DNA of 64,000 bases from Granulosicoccus sp965214025 (GTDB lineage Bacteria; Pseudomonadota; Gammaproteobacteria; Granulosicoccales; Granulosicoccaceae), in NCBI GenBank assembly GCA_965214025.1, contig CBDCAW010000053.1, positions 1 to 64,000 of the forward strand. The letters are read 5' to 3'. Of the stretch, positions 36,794 to 46,068 are shown one piece after another; position 1 is the stretch's first letter, and each line of letters opens with the position of its first letter. Below the pieces are notes generated by a model that saw only the letters and a program-made list of their open reading frames with translations, was not told the origin of the DNA and searched no databases. The translations under genes were made by a program, and so were the position numbers.

Positions 36794-39547
36794 ATGGAAG
36801 TCAGCGATGCATCACCGGCGATCTCGTACCGCCGCACCATCACCTGGAGCTGGCTGACCGGGTTCATCCTGTTGTTGCTCGGGTTCAGCCTGTTGATCGC
36901 CTGGGCCGATGCCACCCGCAAGCTCGATCGTCTGCTCCACGATGGCTGGGTACGCCTGTCGCAGCGCGAACCACCGGCGGATATCGTGATCGTGGCCATC
37001 GATCCGGAGAGCCTGGGCGAGCTGGGGCGTTGGCCCTGGCCTCGTCGGCTGCAGACGCGTCTGTTCGATGCGCTGGCCAGTGCCCGGCCGCGTGCTGCCG
37101 TCATCGATATCCTCTACGTGGAGCCGGCCGCCGCTCCGGTTGACGATCAGTCGTTGGCGGCGGCAATCTCGCGCCTGCCGATCGCGGTACTGCCGGTTCT
37201 CACCGAGCGGCGTTCCGGGCTGGCGGAACGCTTGCCGGTGGCGTCGATCAGCCGTGTGACCGATGGCCTGGGTCACATCTTCCTGCCGATCGATGACGAT
37301 GGCATCGTGCGGCGGATCTTCCTCAAGTCCGGATTCCGGCAGGCTCACTGGTCAGCGCTGGGTCTGGAAGTTCAGACCTTGATGTCGCACCAGGAGGTCG
37401 AGGAACGGGAGTCGGCCGGCAAGACCTACCCGCGCGCTACCGACCCGGCACGCCTGGTCGGACGACGAGTCGCGCCGGGCTCAGGCAGCTTGCCCGACAT
37501 CCTGGGAGAATTCGGTACCGCATCGCGGGAGCACCCGTCTGGCTGGGTGCAGGATCATGAAGTGCTGATTCCGTTCGCGGGTCCCAGCGGTCAGTTCAGA
37601 CAGGTATCTGCCGCCGACATCATCGCCGGACGGGTCGATGCGGCTGCGCTGCGCGACAAGGTGGTGTTCGTCGGCTTGACCACCACCGGACTGAGCGATG
37701 TGGTGCCCACGCCGGTGTCGGCGTTGAATCGACCGATGCCCGGTATCGAGATTCACGCGAACGTGTTTGCCGGGCTGCGCGAAGGGGTCATGGTCACACC
37801 GCTCAGCCCCTACGCCGCCGTGCTGCTGGCACTACTGTTGCTGCCGGGCATGGTCTGGTGGTACTCGCGTACCGCTCCCCAGTGGGCCTTGTTCGGTGCG
37901 GTAGCGGCAGCCGCCCTGCCGATCTTCCTGAGTTTCGTGGCCTACCGATGGTTGCACTGGTGGTTCGCGCCCCTGGCAGCCAGTGTGCCGGTGCTTCTGA
38001 GCTATCTGGCATGGAGCTGGCACCGGCTGGACTTCGTCAACCGTTTTCTCGAGCGCGAAAGCCGCAGACTGGCACCCCACGGTAGCCAGCCGGAAGACCA
38101 GAGCGTTCAGGCCCCGCCAGGGGTCTCCGATACCTTGCCGGAAGACCGGACCGATCAGACCTTGACCAGGTTCCTGGATCATGCCATGGAGCACCTGCCG
38201 ATCCGCGCCTGGAGCGTGACAGCGTCCGGACGCAACCAGGGTGGCGGGGCACCCCTGACGCTCAATGGTGCCGGCACTCCGGTTGCACAGTGGCAACGCT
38301 TCGGCAGCGTCTATCGTCGTCGCTACCGCACGCCGGACGCTCTGCAGGTGCGGCTCGACATTTCGGATCAGGCGCGGGCGCCCGAGATTCTTCGCTTCGT
38401 GGATTCGCTGCCGGAGATTCGCATTCGGCAGCAACCGGTGCGCCCTTCAGGGTCGATCGAACGCCTGCAGGGCAACGTGCTGCGGCTGGCCGCACAGACC
38501 GCGGCCCTGCGCCACGTACAGAGTTTCACTGAAACGGTCATGGCGGGCAGCCCGGCAGGCTCCGGCGTTTGGAACGCGGCGGGTGAGTCGGTGCACCGCA
38601 ATGCCCTGCTGCACGATCTGGTCAGCGGGCTGCCGCCGACAGCCTCGCTGCGCCAATTCCTCGAGGTACTCGGTCGGCAACCCGGAGGGGCCGATCGGGA
38701 AAAGGTGAACGCGCTCTTGCTGGATGGCGAACCCTGGCAATTGACATACCACGAGGAGCAATGCGAACTGGTGATCAACCTGAATGCCGTCGGTGACACA
38801 CTGGCGGACAGGCTCATCTGCGCCACCGTGGTCGACGTGTCGCAGATTCGATCGGTGGAACGCTCCCGCGCCGAAATGATGGAATACCTGTCGCACGACC
38901 TGCGTTCGCCATTGGTATCAGCCCTGTATCTTCTGGATGATGAGGAGAGCGCCGTACCAGGTGTCGTTGCCGGTGTCGCCGATGATTCGGCCAGCCGTGA
39001 GCGGCGCGAGGACATTGGCGCACGCATTCGCCAGAGCCTGAAGATGATGGAGGATCTGTTGCACATGGCGCGTGCCGACAGCCTCGATGCGTCCACCTTC
39101 CAGGAGGTGTACCTCAACGGTGTGATCGACGCGTCGATCGATGAGTTCGGTGCGCAGGCACGGTCGCTGGAGGTCGCGCTCATAGCCGACATGCCCGATA
39201 TCGATATCTGGGTCGCCGGCGATGCGAGCCTGCTGGAGCGGGCGTTCAAGAACGTGATCGGCAATGCGCTCAAGTTTTCGAAACAGGGTGGTGAGGTGAC
39301 GGTACAGCTACGCGCGATATCGATGCGGGTAGAGGTGGCGATCAGCGATCAGGGTGTCGGTATCGCACCCGACATGCTCGATCGGCTGTTCACCCGCTTC
39401 ATTCGCGACGAGGGCCGCAAGGCCCGCGGCTTCGGTCTTGGCCTGGCACTGGTGTCGCAGGTGGTGCAGCAGCATCGCGGCACGGTGTGGGCCACCAGCT
39501 CATCTTCAGGTTCGCGAATCACCCTGCGATTTCCGCGGAAACCGTGA
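36794..39547 (+). CDS. CHASE2-domain sensor histidine kinase
   Basis: A 917-residue membrane kinase. One membrane segment (FILLLLGFSLLIAW) precedes a periplasmic CHASE2 domain (about 45-330: DIVIVAIDPESLGELGRWPW, PRAAVIDILYVEP, KVVFVGLTTTGLSDVVPTP). Three hydrophobic segments follow (about 335-420). A cytoplasmic linker leads to the dimerisation helix with His701 in EYLSHDLRSPLV, then N-box FKNVIGNALKFSKQGGEV, G1 ISDQGVGIAPDM and G2 GFGLGLALV. All catalytic motifs are present, so the kinase should be active with the response regulator upstream. The ligand is unknown. Its last 42 bp overlap rpiA on the other strand. Confidence 0.93.
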   Translation: MEVSDASPAISYRRTITWSWLTGFILLLLGFSLLIAWADATRKLDRLLHDGWVRLSQREPPADIVIVAIDPESLGELGRWPWPRRLQTRLFDALASARPRAAVIDILYVEPAAAPVDDQSLAAAISRLPIAVLPVLTERRSGLAERLPVASISRVTDGLGHIFLPIDDDGIVRRIFLKSGFRQAHWSALGLEVQTLMSHQEVEERESAGKTYPRATDPARLVGRRVAPGSGSLPDILGEFGTASREHPSGWVQDHEVLIPFAGPSGQFRQVSAADIIAGRVDAAALRDKVVFVGLTTTGLSDVVPTPVSALNRPMPGIEIHANVFAGLREGVMVTPLSPYAAVLLALLLLPGMVWWYSRTAPQWALFGAVAAAALPIFLSFVAYRWLHWWFAPLAASVPVLLSYLAWSWHRLDFVNRFLERESRRLAPHGSQPEDQSVQAPPGVSDTLPEDRTDQTLTRFLDHAMEHLPIRAWSVTASGRNQGGGAPLTLNGAGTPVAQWQRFGSVYRRRYRTPDALQVRLDISDQARAPEILRFVDSLPEIRIRQQPVRPSGSIERLQGNVLRLAAQTAALRHVQSFTETVMAGSPAGSGVWNAAGESVHRNALLHDLVSGLPPTASLRQFLEVLGRQPGGADREKVNALLLDGEPWQLTYHEEQCELVINLNAVGDTLADRLICATVVDVSQIRSVERSRAEMMEYLSHDLRSPLVSALYLLDDEESAVPGVVAGVADDSASRERREDIGARIRQSLKMMEDLLHMARADSLDASTFQEVYLNGVIDASIDEFGAQARSLEVALIADMPDIDIWVAGDASLLERAFKNVIGNALKFSKQGGEVTVQLRAISMRVEVAISDQGVGIAPDMLDRLFTRFIRDEGRKARGFGLGLALVSQVVQQHRGTVWATSSSSGSRITLRFPRKP

Positions 39548-40198
39548 CTGGACGTGCTCCACCCGTCCGTCCGCATGGCCGACGATCAGATGGTTCGCCG
39601 GGCGCTGGGCGAACAGCCCGACGGTGACCACACCGGCGATGTTGTTGATCCGGCGCTCCAGTTCCACCGGATCGTCAATGACGAAGCCGTGGCAATCAAG
39701 GATGATGTTGCCGTTGTCGGTGCGTGGTGCCTCGCGAAATTCCGGATCTGCACCGAGCGCGAGGATCTGCCGGGCGACGTAGCTGCGGGCCATCGGAATG
39801 ACCTCTACCGGCAATGGAAACTCGCCGAGTACCGCCACCTGCTTGGTGTCGTCGACGATGCAGACGAACTCGCGGCTGGCGGCGGCCACGATCTTCTCGC
39901 GGGTGAGCGCTGCACCTCCGCCCTTGATCATCTGCAGCGCCGGGTTGATCTCGTCGGCACCGTCGATGTAGACCTCGAGGTTGCCGGTCATGTTCAGATC
40001 CAACACCTCGATCTTGTGCATGCGCAGGCGCTCGGCAGTGGCCTCCGAGCTGGCCACGGCACCGCGTACCTTGTGAGCCTGCTTGGCCAGTTCATCGATG
40101 AAGATGTTGACGGTGGAGCCCGAGCCGATACCGAGGGTACCGTCGTTGCCGAGCCGATCGAGCGCCGCGAGTGCGGCGGCAAGCTTGCCTGGATGCAT
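39506..40198 (-). CDS. rpiA: Ribose-5-phosphate isomerase A
   Basis: A 230-residue enzyme interconverting ribose-5-phosphate and ribulose-5-phosphate. Motifs are LGIGSGSTVNIFIDEL, SSEATAERLR, the active-site DGADEI and KGGGAALTREKIVA, and LPVEVIPMARSYV. Length is normal apart from a short basic extension after VEHVQSRFPRKSQGD, which overlaps the 3' end of the sensor kinase by 42 bp. It is divergent from ilvA with about 290 bp between the starts. Confidence 0.96.
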   Translation of the reverse strand: MHPGKLAAALAALDRLGNDGTLGIGSGSTVNIFIDELAKQAHKVRGAVASSEATAERLRMHKIEVLDLNMTGNLEVYIDGADEINPALQMIKGGGAALTREKIVAAASREFVCIVDDTKQVAVLGEFPLPVEVIPMARSYVARQILALGADPEFREAPRTDNGNIILDCHGFVIDDPVELERRINNIAGVVTVGLFAQRPANHLIVGHADGRVEHVQSRFPRKSQGDSRT

Positions 40199-40488
40199 GA
40201 TTCTGGAGCGTGCCTGCGTTGAATGTTTGACCGGTCCGCGTCTCTCCTCCGTCCATCTGCCGGTGCATCTCCGTAAACCCCACTTGAACTCCCCATTGAT
40301 CCCCCTGTACGACGAGGCAAGGCGAGCTGCGAGGCCTTCAGCGGAGCACCGGTGACGGCAGACGGGTAGACTCTTCGCCCCGGGCGGTTACCAGAGTATG
40401 GTTCCACCCCTGCCGGACACGCGATGGCCGGCAATGAGATACGAGTTGCCCGGTACGAGAACAGCGGGTACGGGAATACTGGAAAATC

Positions 40489-42018
40489 ATGCAAATCTCT
40501 CACCAGGAGTATATCAAACGCATCCTGTCGGCCCGCGTCTATGACGTGAGCGTCGAGACGCGACTGCACGAGGCGCCGAACCTGTCTGCGCGGCTGGGCA
40601 ACAGCATTCGTCTGAAGCGCGAGGATGAACAGTCGATCTTCTCGTTCAAGTGCCGAGGTGCGTACAACCGCATCTACAAGTTGATGCAGCGTGAACGCGT
40701 GACGGGGGTGGTGGCGGCGTCGGCAGGTAACCATGCGCAGGGTGTCGCGCTCTCGGCCAGGCGCCTGGGCATCGAGGCGATCATCGTGATGCCACAGACC
40801 ACACCCCCCATCAAGGTCGACGCGGTACGCTCGCTGGGTGCCGAGGCGGTGCTGCATGGTGACGATTTCGCCAGTGCACTGACGCGAGCCAAGGCGCTGG
40901 AGGCAGAGATGGGCTTCCCGTTCATCCACCCGTTCGACGACCCGGACACCATCGCCGGGCAGGGCACCGTGGCCGTCGAGTTGTGTCGGCAGAACCCGGG
41001 TGACCTCGATGCGGTCTTCGTGCCGGTCGGTGGTGGTGGCCTGGCCAGCGGCGTGGCCGCCTACATGAAGTACCTGCGGCCCGATGTGCAGGTGATCGGT
41101 GTGGAACCGGTGGATGCCGCGAGCATGCATGATGCACTGCTGGCCGATGAGCGAATCATCCTGCCGCGCGTAGGCCTGTTCGCCGACGGGGTAGCCGTCG
41201 CTCAGGCCGGGGTGGAGACATTCGCCGTCTGCCGTGAGTTCCTCGACGGTGTCGTACTGGTCACCGTCGATGAAATGGCCGCGGCCATCAAGGACATCTT
41301 TGTCGAAACCCGCACGTTGACCGAACCTGCCGGAGCCCTGGCGCTGGCAGGGCTCAAGCGTCATGTGCAGGACCACGACTGGCAACAGCGCAATCTGGTC
41401 GCCGTGGTGTCAGGTGCGAACATCAACTTCGACCGACTGCGTCATGTGGCCGAGCGTGCGGAAATCGGTGAGAGCCGTGAAGCGCTGTTCGCAGTGACGA
41501 TCCCTGAGCGGCCCGGCAGTTTCCGTCACTTCTGCGAGGTGCTGGGGCGGCGCAGCATCACCGAGTTCAATTACCGTTACGCGGATGATCAGCTCGCACA
41601 GGTATTCGCAGGTGTTGAACTCGGAGGCGGTGCTGTGGAGCGGGCGCAGGTATTGTCCGAATTGCAGGCTGCCGACTATGAGGTACTCGACATGACAGCC
41701 AACGATACGGCCAAGCTGCATGTTCGCCACATGATCGGCGGCCCGACTGCGGTCGACAACGAGCGTGTGTTCCGCTTCCGTTTTCCCGAACGCCCCGGTG
41801 CCTTGCTCGATTTCCTGGCCAGCATTCACGCCGACTGGAACATCACCCTGTTCCACTACCGTAATCACGGCGCCGCCTACGGTCGCGCGCTGGTGGGCAT
41901 GCAACTACCGGCCGATCACGAATCGCTGCTACAGGCATTCGTCGCGCAGCAACCCTTCTCGGTACAGGAAGAGACCGGTAACGAGGCGGTCAGCATGTTC
42001 CTGCGCCAGACACGGTAG
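40489..42018 (+). CDS. ilvA: Threonine ammonia-lyase, biosynthetic
   Basis: A 509-residue PLP enzyme deaminating threonine to 2-oxobutanoate for isoleucine synthesis. The PLP lysine is K54 in IFSFKCRGAYN; AASAGNHAQGVAL and PVGGGGLASGVAAYM bind the cofactor phosphate. Two ACT-like regulatory repeats at the C terminus (LFAVTIPERPGSFRHFCEVL and FRFRFPERPGALLDFLASIH) mark the isoleucine-inhibited, long biosynthetic form. The leader shows no obvious attenuator. It stands alone between rpiA (divergent) and fau (convergent). Confidence 0.97.
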   Translation: MQISHQEYIKRILSARVYDVSVETRLHEAPNLSARLGNSIRLKREDEQSIFSFKCRGAYNRIYKLMQRERVTGVVAASAGNHAQGVALSARRLGIEAIIVMPQTTPPIKVDAVRSLGAEAVLHGDDFASALTRAKALEAEMGFPFIHPFDDPDTIAGQGTVAVELCRQNPGDLDAVFVPVGGGGLASGVAAYMKYLRPDVQVIGVEPVDAASMHDALLADERIILPRVGLFADGVAVAQAGVETFAVCREFLDGVVLVTVDEMAAAIKDIFVETRTLTEPAGALALAGLKRHVQDHDWQQRNLVAVVSGANINFDRLRHVAERAEIGESREALFAVTIPERPGSFRHFCEVLGRRSITEFNYRYADDQLAQVFAGVELGGGAVERAQVLSELQAADYEVLDMTANDTAKLHVRHMIGGPTAVDNERVFRFRFPERPGALLDFLASIHADWNITLFHYRNHGAAYGRALVGMQLPADHESLLQAFVAQQPFSVQEETGNEAVSMFLRQTR

Positions 42019-42074
42019 CATCACTGTGCGATGACCACCGGTGAGCGGAAGGGCCGATCGAGACGACCTTGCGT

Positions 42075-42743
42075 TCAGGCGCTGCGGCCAGGTCTGTAGA
42101 TCACCCCTTCATCGGTGACGATCGCATCCAGCGGCACATCCCACCAGTCCGGCAATACCGATTCCACCTGCTGCCGGGCATGGGCACAGCCGATCAGCAT
42201 GGTCGATTCCGGTCGGGGGACGGAAGCTGCGGAAAGCGCCGCGGTAGCGTTCTCGGAATCAGCCGCCCGGCCGATCTTGGAAGGGTTCGTCACGGGGGTA
42301 CGCTCGCGCAGTGCCGCGAAGGTGCGATCGTAGAAACCGCCGCCCATCCCGATGCGATTGCAGCCGGCGTCGAAACCGACCAGCGGCACCAGCACGATGT
42401 CGAGCGCCAGCGGGTCGATCGCCAGCGAATCGGGTACATCCGGTACCTGGATACCGAATCGTGCCGAACGCATGGGTGAGCGATCGTCGAAGGGCAGGAA
42501 GCGCAGCGCCTGCCCGGCGACCCGGGGTGCGTAGGTGATCGTTCCCTGGTTCCTGCAATGCCGGAGCAGGTCGGTCACCGACATTTCACCCTCGACGGCC
42601 AGGTAACCGGCAACATGGGCCGCGCGGGCCAGCAGGGGCAGGCAATGGTCGACGAGATGGGCGGCAGCTGTGGCGATCTGCTCGCCGGTGAGTGCGGCAC
42701 GCGAGTTCTGCAGGCGGGTGCGTAACTCGCCGCGAAGTGCCAT
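42075..42743 (-). CDS. fau: 5-formyltetrahydrofolate cyclo-ligase
   Basis: About 222 residues. The enzyme converts 5-formyl-THF to 5,10-methenyl-THF using ATP. The diagnostic stretch is VPLVGFDAGCNRIGMGGGFY followed by DR. I place the start at ATG 42743 (MALRGELRT) because the 6S RNA upstream ends at about 42769; the longer GTG-start frame would run into the RNA. The 6S RNA-fau tandem is a conserved proteobacterial arrangement and the two are normally co-transcribed. Confidence 0.9.
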   Translation of the reverse strand: MALRGELRTRLQNSRAALTGEQIATAAAHLVDHCLPLLARAAHVAGYLAVEGEMSVTDLLRHCRNQGTITYAPRVAGQALRFLPFDDRSPMRSARFGIQVPDVPDSLAIDPLALDIVLVPLVGFDAGCNRIGMGGGFYDRTFAALRERTPVTNPSKIGRAADSENATAALSAASVPRPESTMLIGCAHARQQVESVLPDWWDVPLDAIVTDEGVIYRPGRSA

Positions 42744-42768
42744 GTTCGTCGGTTCGGAAGTGCTTGGA

Positions 42769-42955
42769 GTATCAACCACGGTGCCGTTTCGGGTGTGCTA
42801 CCTTGAACCAATCGGTTCAGGTGGGGACGACTGGAACCGTATCAGGCTTTCCGCCGTAGCGGACATGCACAACAACAGCGACCAGACCACCCCCGGGGTG
42901 AGAAATTAGGCTCAAGGGATATACCCAACCCGATAACGAACACCGCAGAAGATAC
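42769..42955 (-). ncRNA. ssrS: 6S RNA
   Basis: About 187 nt on the minus strand, between zapA and fau, the classical location. Reading 5' to 3', the ends pair (GTATC...GATAC, then CGGTG...CACCG). The early part CCCTTGAGCCTAATTT matches the conserved E. coli CCCTGAGCCGATATTT element. Near the 3' end ACCTGAACC and GGTTCAAGGT form the conserved hairpin that E. coli shows as CCTTGAACC/GGTTCAAGG. A -10-like TAGTCT ends 7 nt before the 5' end. 6S RNA sequesters sigma70-RNA polymerase by mimicking an open promoter. The ends are set by base pairing and may shift by a few nucleotides. Confidence 0.9.
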
Positions 42956-43001
42956 AAACCAGAGACTAGCACGGGCAGATACCCTCAGCGCGAGTCGTCA
43001 A

Positions 43002-43205
43002 GGTTACGCGGTGGATCGGCAGCCCGCGAGTGCTCGGGTCGGCCCGAAAAGGTTACGCGGTGGCTCGGCAGCCTGTGCGTGCCCGAGTGCTCGGGTCGGC
43101 CCGAAAAGGTTACGCGGTGGCTCGGCAGCCTGTGCGTGCTCGGGTTGGCCTGAAAAGGTTACGCGGTGGCTCGGCACGCTCGTGTTCGCCCGCACAGGCC
43201 TAGCA
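43002..43205. repeat. Cluster of four 49/57-bp direct repeats upstream of 6S RNA
   Basis: GGTTACGCGGTGG recurs at 43002, 43051, 43108 and 43157 (spacings 49, 57, 49 bp), each followed by the same 25-35 bp (CTCGGCAGCCTGTGCGTGC in copies 2 and 3). Copy 2 carries an extra 8 bp that creates the inverted repeat CCCGAG-TG-CTCGGG; all full copies contain CGGGTCGGCCCG-like hairpins. The cluster fills the gap between zapA and the 6S RNA promoter. The open frame through it is a by-product of the repeat. Confidence 0.9.
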
Positions 43206-43212
43206 GGCACGT

Positions 43213-43617
43213 TCAGCCAGTCTCGCTATCCGCCGTTGCCGCGTACTGATCGAGGAGCGCGGCGATGTCGTCGTTCACTTTCTTCAACTGCTTGCCCAGT
43301 GCCACCTGTTCGCCGTCCGTACGCCGTGCCTTCAGTAGATCACCGGCCAGGTTGATGGCAGCGACCACGGCGATCTTTTCCAGGCTGGAGCTAGCATTGC
43401 GTGCGCGCAGGTCGCGCATCGAGGCATCCACATAGGCGGCCGCTTCGAGCAGATCCTCTTCCTGATCGGACCGGCAGCCGAGTTGTACGCTGCGATCGAG
43501 AATTCGAAGCTTGACCGTGCGGGATTCGACGTCCGATTCTGCGGCATCGTTGCCGGGCGCCGCGCCGGGTTTTTCATCCAGCCTGTTTGGAGACGTAATA
43601 CGTGAGGGCTTTTTCAT
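43213..43617 (-). CDS. zapA: Cell division protein ZapA
   Basis: About 134 residues with start ATG at 43617 (MKKPSRITSPN); the open frame extends upstream without support. The ZapA core is VKLRILDRSVQLGCRSDQEE and DLLEAAAYVDASMRDLR, followed by the long C-terminal helix KIAVVAAINLAGDLLKAR. ZapA bundles FtsZ filaments at the division ring. The zapA-6S RNA-fau order matches other gammaproteobacteria. A zapB-like gene lies 79 bp upstream on the same strand. Confidence 0.92.
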   Translation of the reverse strand: MKKPSRITSPNRLDEKPGAAPGNDAAESDVESRTVKLRILDRSVQLGCRSDQEEDLLEAAAYVDASMRDLRARNASSSLEKIAVVAAINLAGDLLKARRTDGEQVALGKQLKKVNDDIAALLDQYAATADSETG

Positions 43618-43696
43618 GGGCCTGTCGCTGGTCTGTTCACGGGCGCGGATCGCGGGCCGTGGCAAGCAGTCGATACACCCTTGACGCACGACCCTC

Positions 43697-43930
43697 TCAA
43701 GCAGAGGACTCCAGCGCTTTGAGCCTTACGATCATCTGCTCCACCTTGCCGCGGGCGGTGTCGTTCTTCTCGATCAGACGAGCCCGTTCGTCGAGCAGGT
43801 TCTGCGTGTGTTCGCGTAAACTCTGGTTCTCGATGTGCAGCCGCTGGCACAGCATCGTCAGGGCCTTGAGCTGTTCGCTCAGGCGCGCGACCTCATCAGG
43901 CAGCTGGGAGTGGGTGGATAGGCGATTCAT
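43697..43930 (-). CDS. ZapB-like coiled-coil protein (TIGR02449 type)
   Basis: A 77-residue protein that is almost entirely a coiled coil (VARLSEQLKALTMLCQRLHI, then ENQSLREHTQNLLDERARL). Small coiled-coil proteins in exactly this place beside zapA belong to the TIGR02449 family and resemble ZapB, which cross-links ZapA at the division ring; function by analogy only. ATG 43930 is used; a longer frame to 44026 would overlap the promoter of the divergent ygfB gene. Confidence 0.8.
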   Translation of the reverse strand: MNRLSTHSQLPDEVARLSEQLKALTMLCQRLHIENQSLREHTQNLLDERARLIEKNDTARGKVEQMIVRLKALESSA

Positions 43931-43974
43931 GATGGCTACCGGCGTCGTGGTACGGGCATTGTATACTTCTGCCG

Positions 43975-44649
43975 ATGACCACACCCGATAGCCAGAATCC
44001 CGGCCACGCCGGCGAATTCGCGCCACCCTCTGCGCATGAGGCGGTGGCTGTCATGCTCGATGACCTGGCCGTGCCCCTGATGCCCGCCGAGGCGCATGGC
44101 ATGCTCTGCGGCCTGCTGTGCAGCCAGCCCGCCGGTGCCGCGAAGACGCGCTGGTTCAGCGAGCTGCTCGATGCGGCCGGCTTGCAGGCGGAGTCGCTGG
44201 CGGCGCAGGCCGGGAACCTGCGCGTCCTGGACCACTGGTTCACCCGTTGTGTCACGGCGCTCGACGACCCGGAACTCGATTTCGAACCCCTGTTGCCCGA
44301 CGATGAGGCCACGCTCAAGTCTCGTTCTCAGGCCCTGGCGGATTTTTGCGCCGGCTTCACCTACGGTATCGGTATCGGTATCGGTATCGCCGTTCGCGGC
44401 AGTCGTCCGCTGCCCGCCGATACGGCCGAGCTCGTCAAAGACTTCCAGACTATCGAATCCAGCGTCGCCGATGCCGCCGACCGGAACACGGATGCGGACG
44501 ATGAAGCCGCTTTCGTCGAACTGGTGGAATACGTGCGGGTAGGCGTTTTGCTGGTGCATGAGGAACTACGGCCGGTGGTTGAGATCAGCGGTACTGCCGG
44601 GGCAAGCGAAAGAGGCGCCGACCCTTCGTCCGACGTGCAAGTCCATTGA
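43975..44649 (+). CDS. ygfB: YgfB family (UPF0149) protein
   Basis: A 224-residue helical protein. PAEAHGMLCGLLCSQP and FCAGFTYGIG are the UPF0149 landmarks. The family stands next to pepP and ubiH in many gammaproteobacteria; its molecular role is not settled in general. Unusually, a hexanucleotide repeat (GGTATC four times, 44365-44388) encodes GIGIGIGI where relatives have a short YGLG-type turn. An acidic C-terminal region extends beyond the usual end. It is the first gene of ygfB-pepP-ubiH and is divergent from the zapB-like gene. Confidence 0.9.
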   Translation: MTTPDSQNPGHAGEFAPPSAHEAVAVMLDDLAVPLMPAEAHGMLCGLLCSQPAGAAKTRWFSELLDAAGLQAESLAAQAGNLRVLDHWFTRCVTALDDPELDFEPLLPDDEATLKSRSQALADFCAGFTYGIGIGIGIAVRGSRPLPADTAELVKDFQTIESSVADAADRNTDADDEAAFVELVEYVRVGVLLVHEELRPVVEISGTAGASERGADPSSDVQVH

Positions 44650-44726
44650 CGTACAGGTCCGGGAAGCCCGCCACGATGAACAGGCCCGCCATGGTAAACA
44701 CGAGTGCAGCATGAAGAGTTCAGCAC

Positions 44727-46055
44727 GTGTTACTTGACCCTCTGAGCAAGACCGAACAGGCCGAACTCAAGCGGCGCCGACGTGCGTTGATGCGCACCAT
44801 GGGTGACAACTCGATCGCATTGATTCATGCGGCGCGACCGGTGATGCGCACCCTCACCGCGGAGCATGCCTACCGGCAGAACAGCAACTTCCACTACCTG
44901 AGCGGTTTCGACGAACCCGAGGCCTTGCTGGTGCTGGTGCCCGGGCGCAAGAGCGGGCAATATTTGATGTTCTGTCGCGAGAACGACCCGGCGATGGAGG
45001 TCTGGCACGGTCGGCGTCTGGGAGTGGAGCGTGCACCCGATGTGCTCGGTGCCGATGACGTGTTTCCGATCGGTGATGTCGACGACATCATTCCCGGCCT
45101 GCTCGAGGGGCGCCAACATGTGTACTACACCCTGGGCAAGGATGCCGGTTTCGATGCACAGCTGCTCGGCTGGCTGCAACGCGCCCGCACCAGCCGGCGC
45201 GTGGGGGCCAGCGATGCCGATGCGTTCATTTCGGTGGACTATCATCTGAACGAGATGCGGCTGCACAAGTCGCGCAGCGAGCTTGTACTGATGAGGAAGG
45301 CCGCTGCGGTGTCGGCGCACGGGCATCTGCAGGCCATGCGCTGCTGCAAGCCGGGTCTGCGTGAGCACGCGCTGGAAGCCGAGCTGATCGGTGAGTATCG
45401 CCGCCATGGAGCTGACCATGCGTTCCTGCCGATCGTCGGCGGCGGTGTGAACGGCTGCATCCTGCACTACACGGAAAATAGCGAGCTGTTGCGCGATGGC
45501 GAGCTGGTGCTGGTCGACTCGGGGGCCGAGCTGGCAGGTTACGCCGGTGACATCACTCGCACCTATCCGGTCAACGGGCGCTTCAGCGACATTCAGCGCG
45601 CGCTCTACGAAGTGGTGCTCGAAGCCCAGCTGGCAGCCATCGCCGCCGTGAAACCCGGTAACCACTGGAATGACCCCCATACCGCAGCGGTGCGTGTGCT
45701 GACGAAAGGGCTGCGAGAGCTCGGGGTGCTCAAGGGCAACCTGTCGAAGCTGATCAAGGACGAAGCCTACAAGCCGTGGTACATGCATCGCACCGGACAC
45801 TGGCTCGGCCTGGATACCCACGATGTCGGCGAATACAAGATCGATGGCGACTGGCGATTGCTGGAGCCCGGCATGGTACTCACCGTAGAGCCGGGTCTGT
45901 ACATGGGGCCCGGGACCAAGACACCGAAGCGGTTGCGCGACATCGGCATCCGCATCGAGGACGATGTGATCGTCACGGCCGATGGCGCTGATGTGACCAC
46001 TGCCACCGTACCGAAGAGCGTCGATGCGATCGAGACGCTGATGGGGGCTGCATGA
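44727..46055 (+). CDS. pepP: Xaa-Pro aminopeptidase P
   Basis: A 442-residue dimanganese peptidase removing N-terminal residues before proline. The creatinase-like N-terminal domain has NSNFHYLSGFDEPEALLVLV. The catalytic pita-bread domain shows the metal ligands: LVDSGAELAGYAGDITRTYP (two Asp), HRTGHWLGLDTHD (His), LTVEPGLYMG and GIRIEDDVIV (two Glu). Length is normal. The frame opens with GTG at 44727. It lies in the conserved ygfB-pepP-ubiH order, 13 bp ahead of ubiH. Confidence 0.97.
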   Translation: MLLDPLSKTEQAELKRRRRALMRTMGDNSIALIHAARPVMRTLTAEHAYRQNSNFHYLSGFDEPEALLVLVPGRKSGQYLMFCRENDPAMEVWHGRRLGVERAPDVLGADDVFPIGDVDDIIPGLLEGRQHVYYTLGKDAGFDAQLLGWLQRARTSRRVGASDADAFISVDYHLNEMRLHKSRSELVLMRKAAAVSAHGHLQAMRCCKPGLREHALEAELIGEYRRHGADHAFLPIVGGGVNGCILHYTENSELLRDGELVLVDSGAELAGYAGDITRTYPVNGRFSDIQRALYEVVLEAQLAAIAAVKPGNHWNDPHTAAVRVLTKGLRELGVLKGNLSKLIKDEAYKPWYMHRTGHWLGLDTHDVGEYKIDGDWRLLEPGMVLTVEPGLYMGPGTKTPKRLRDIGIRIEDDVIVTADGADVTTATVPKSVDAIETLMGAA

Positions 46056-46068
46056 CGGAGTCGACCTG

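Noticed and set aside
43004..43210. Possible CRISPR array at the 49/57-bp repeats
   Set aside because: There are only four units, no distinct spacers (the repeat fills the unit), variable period and no cas genes.
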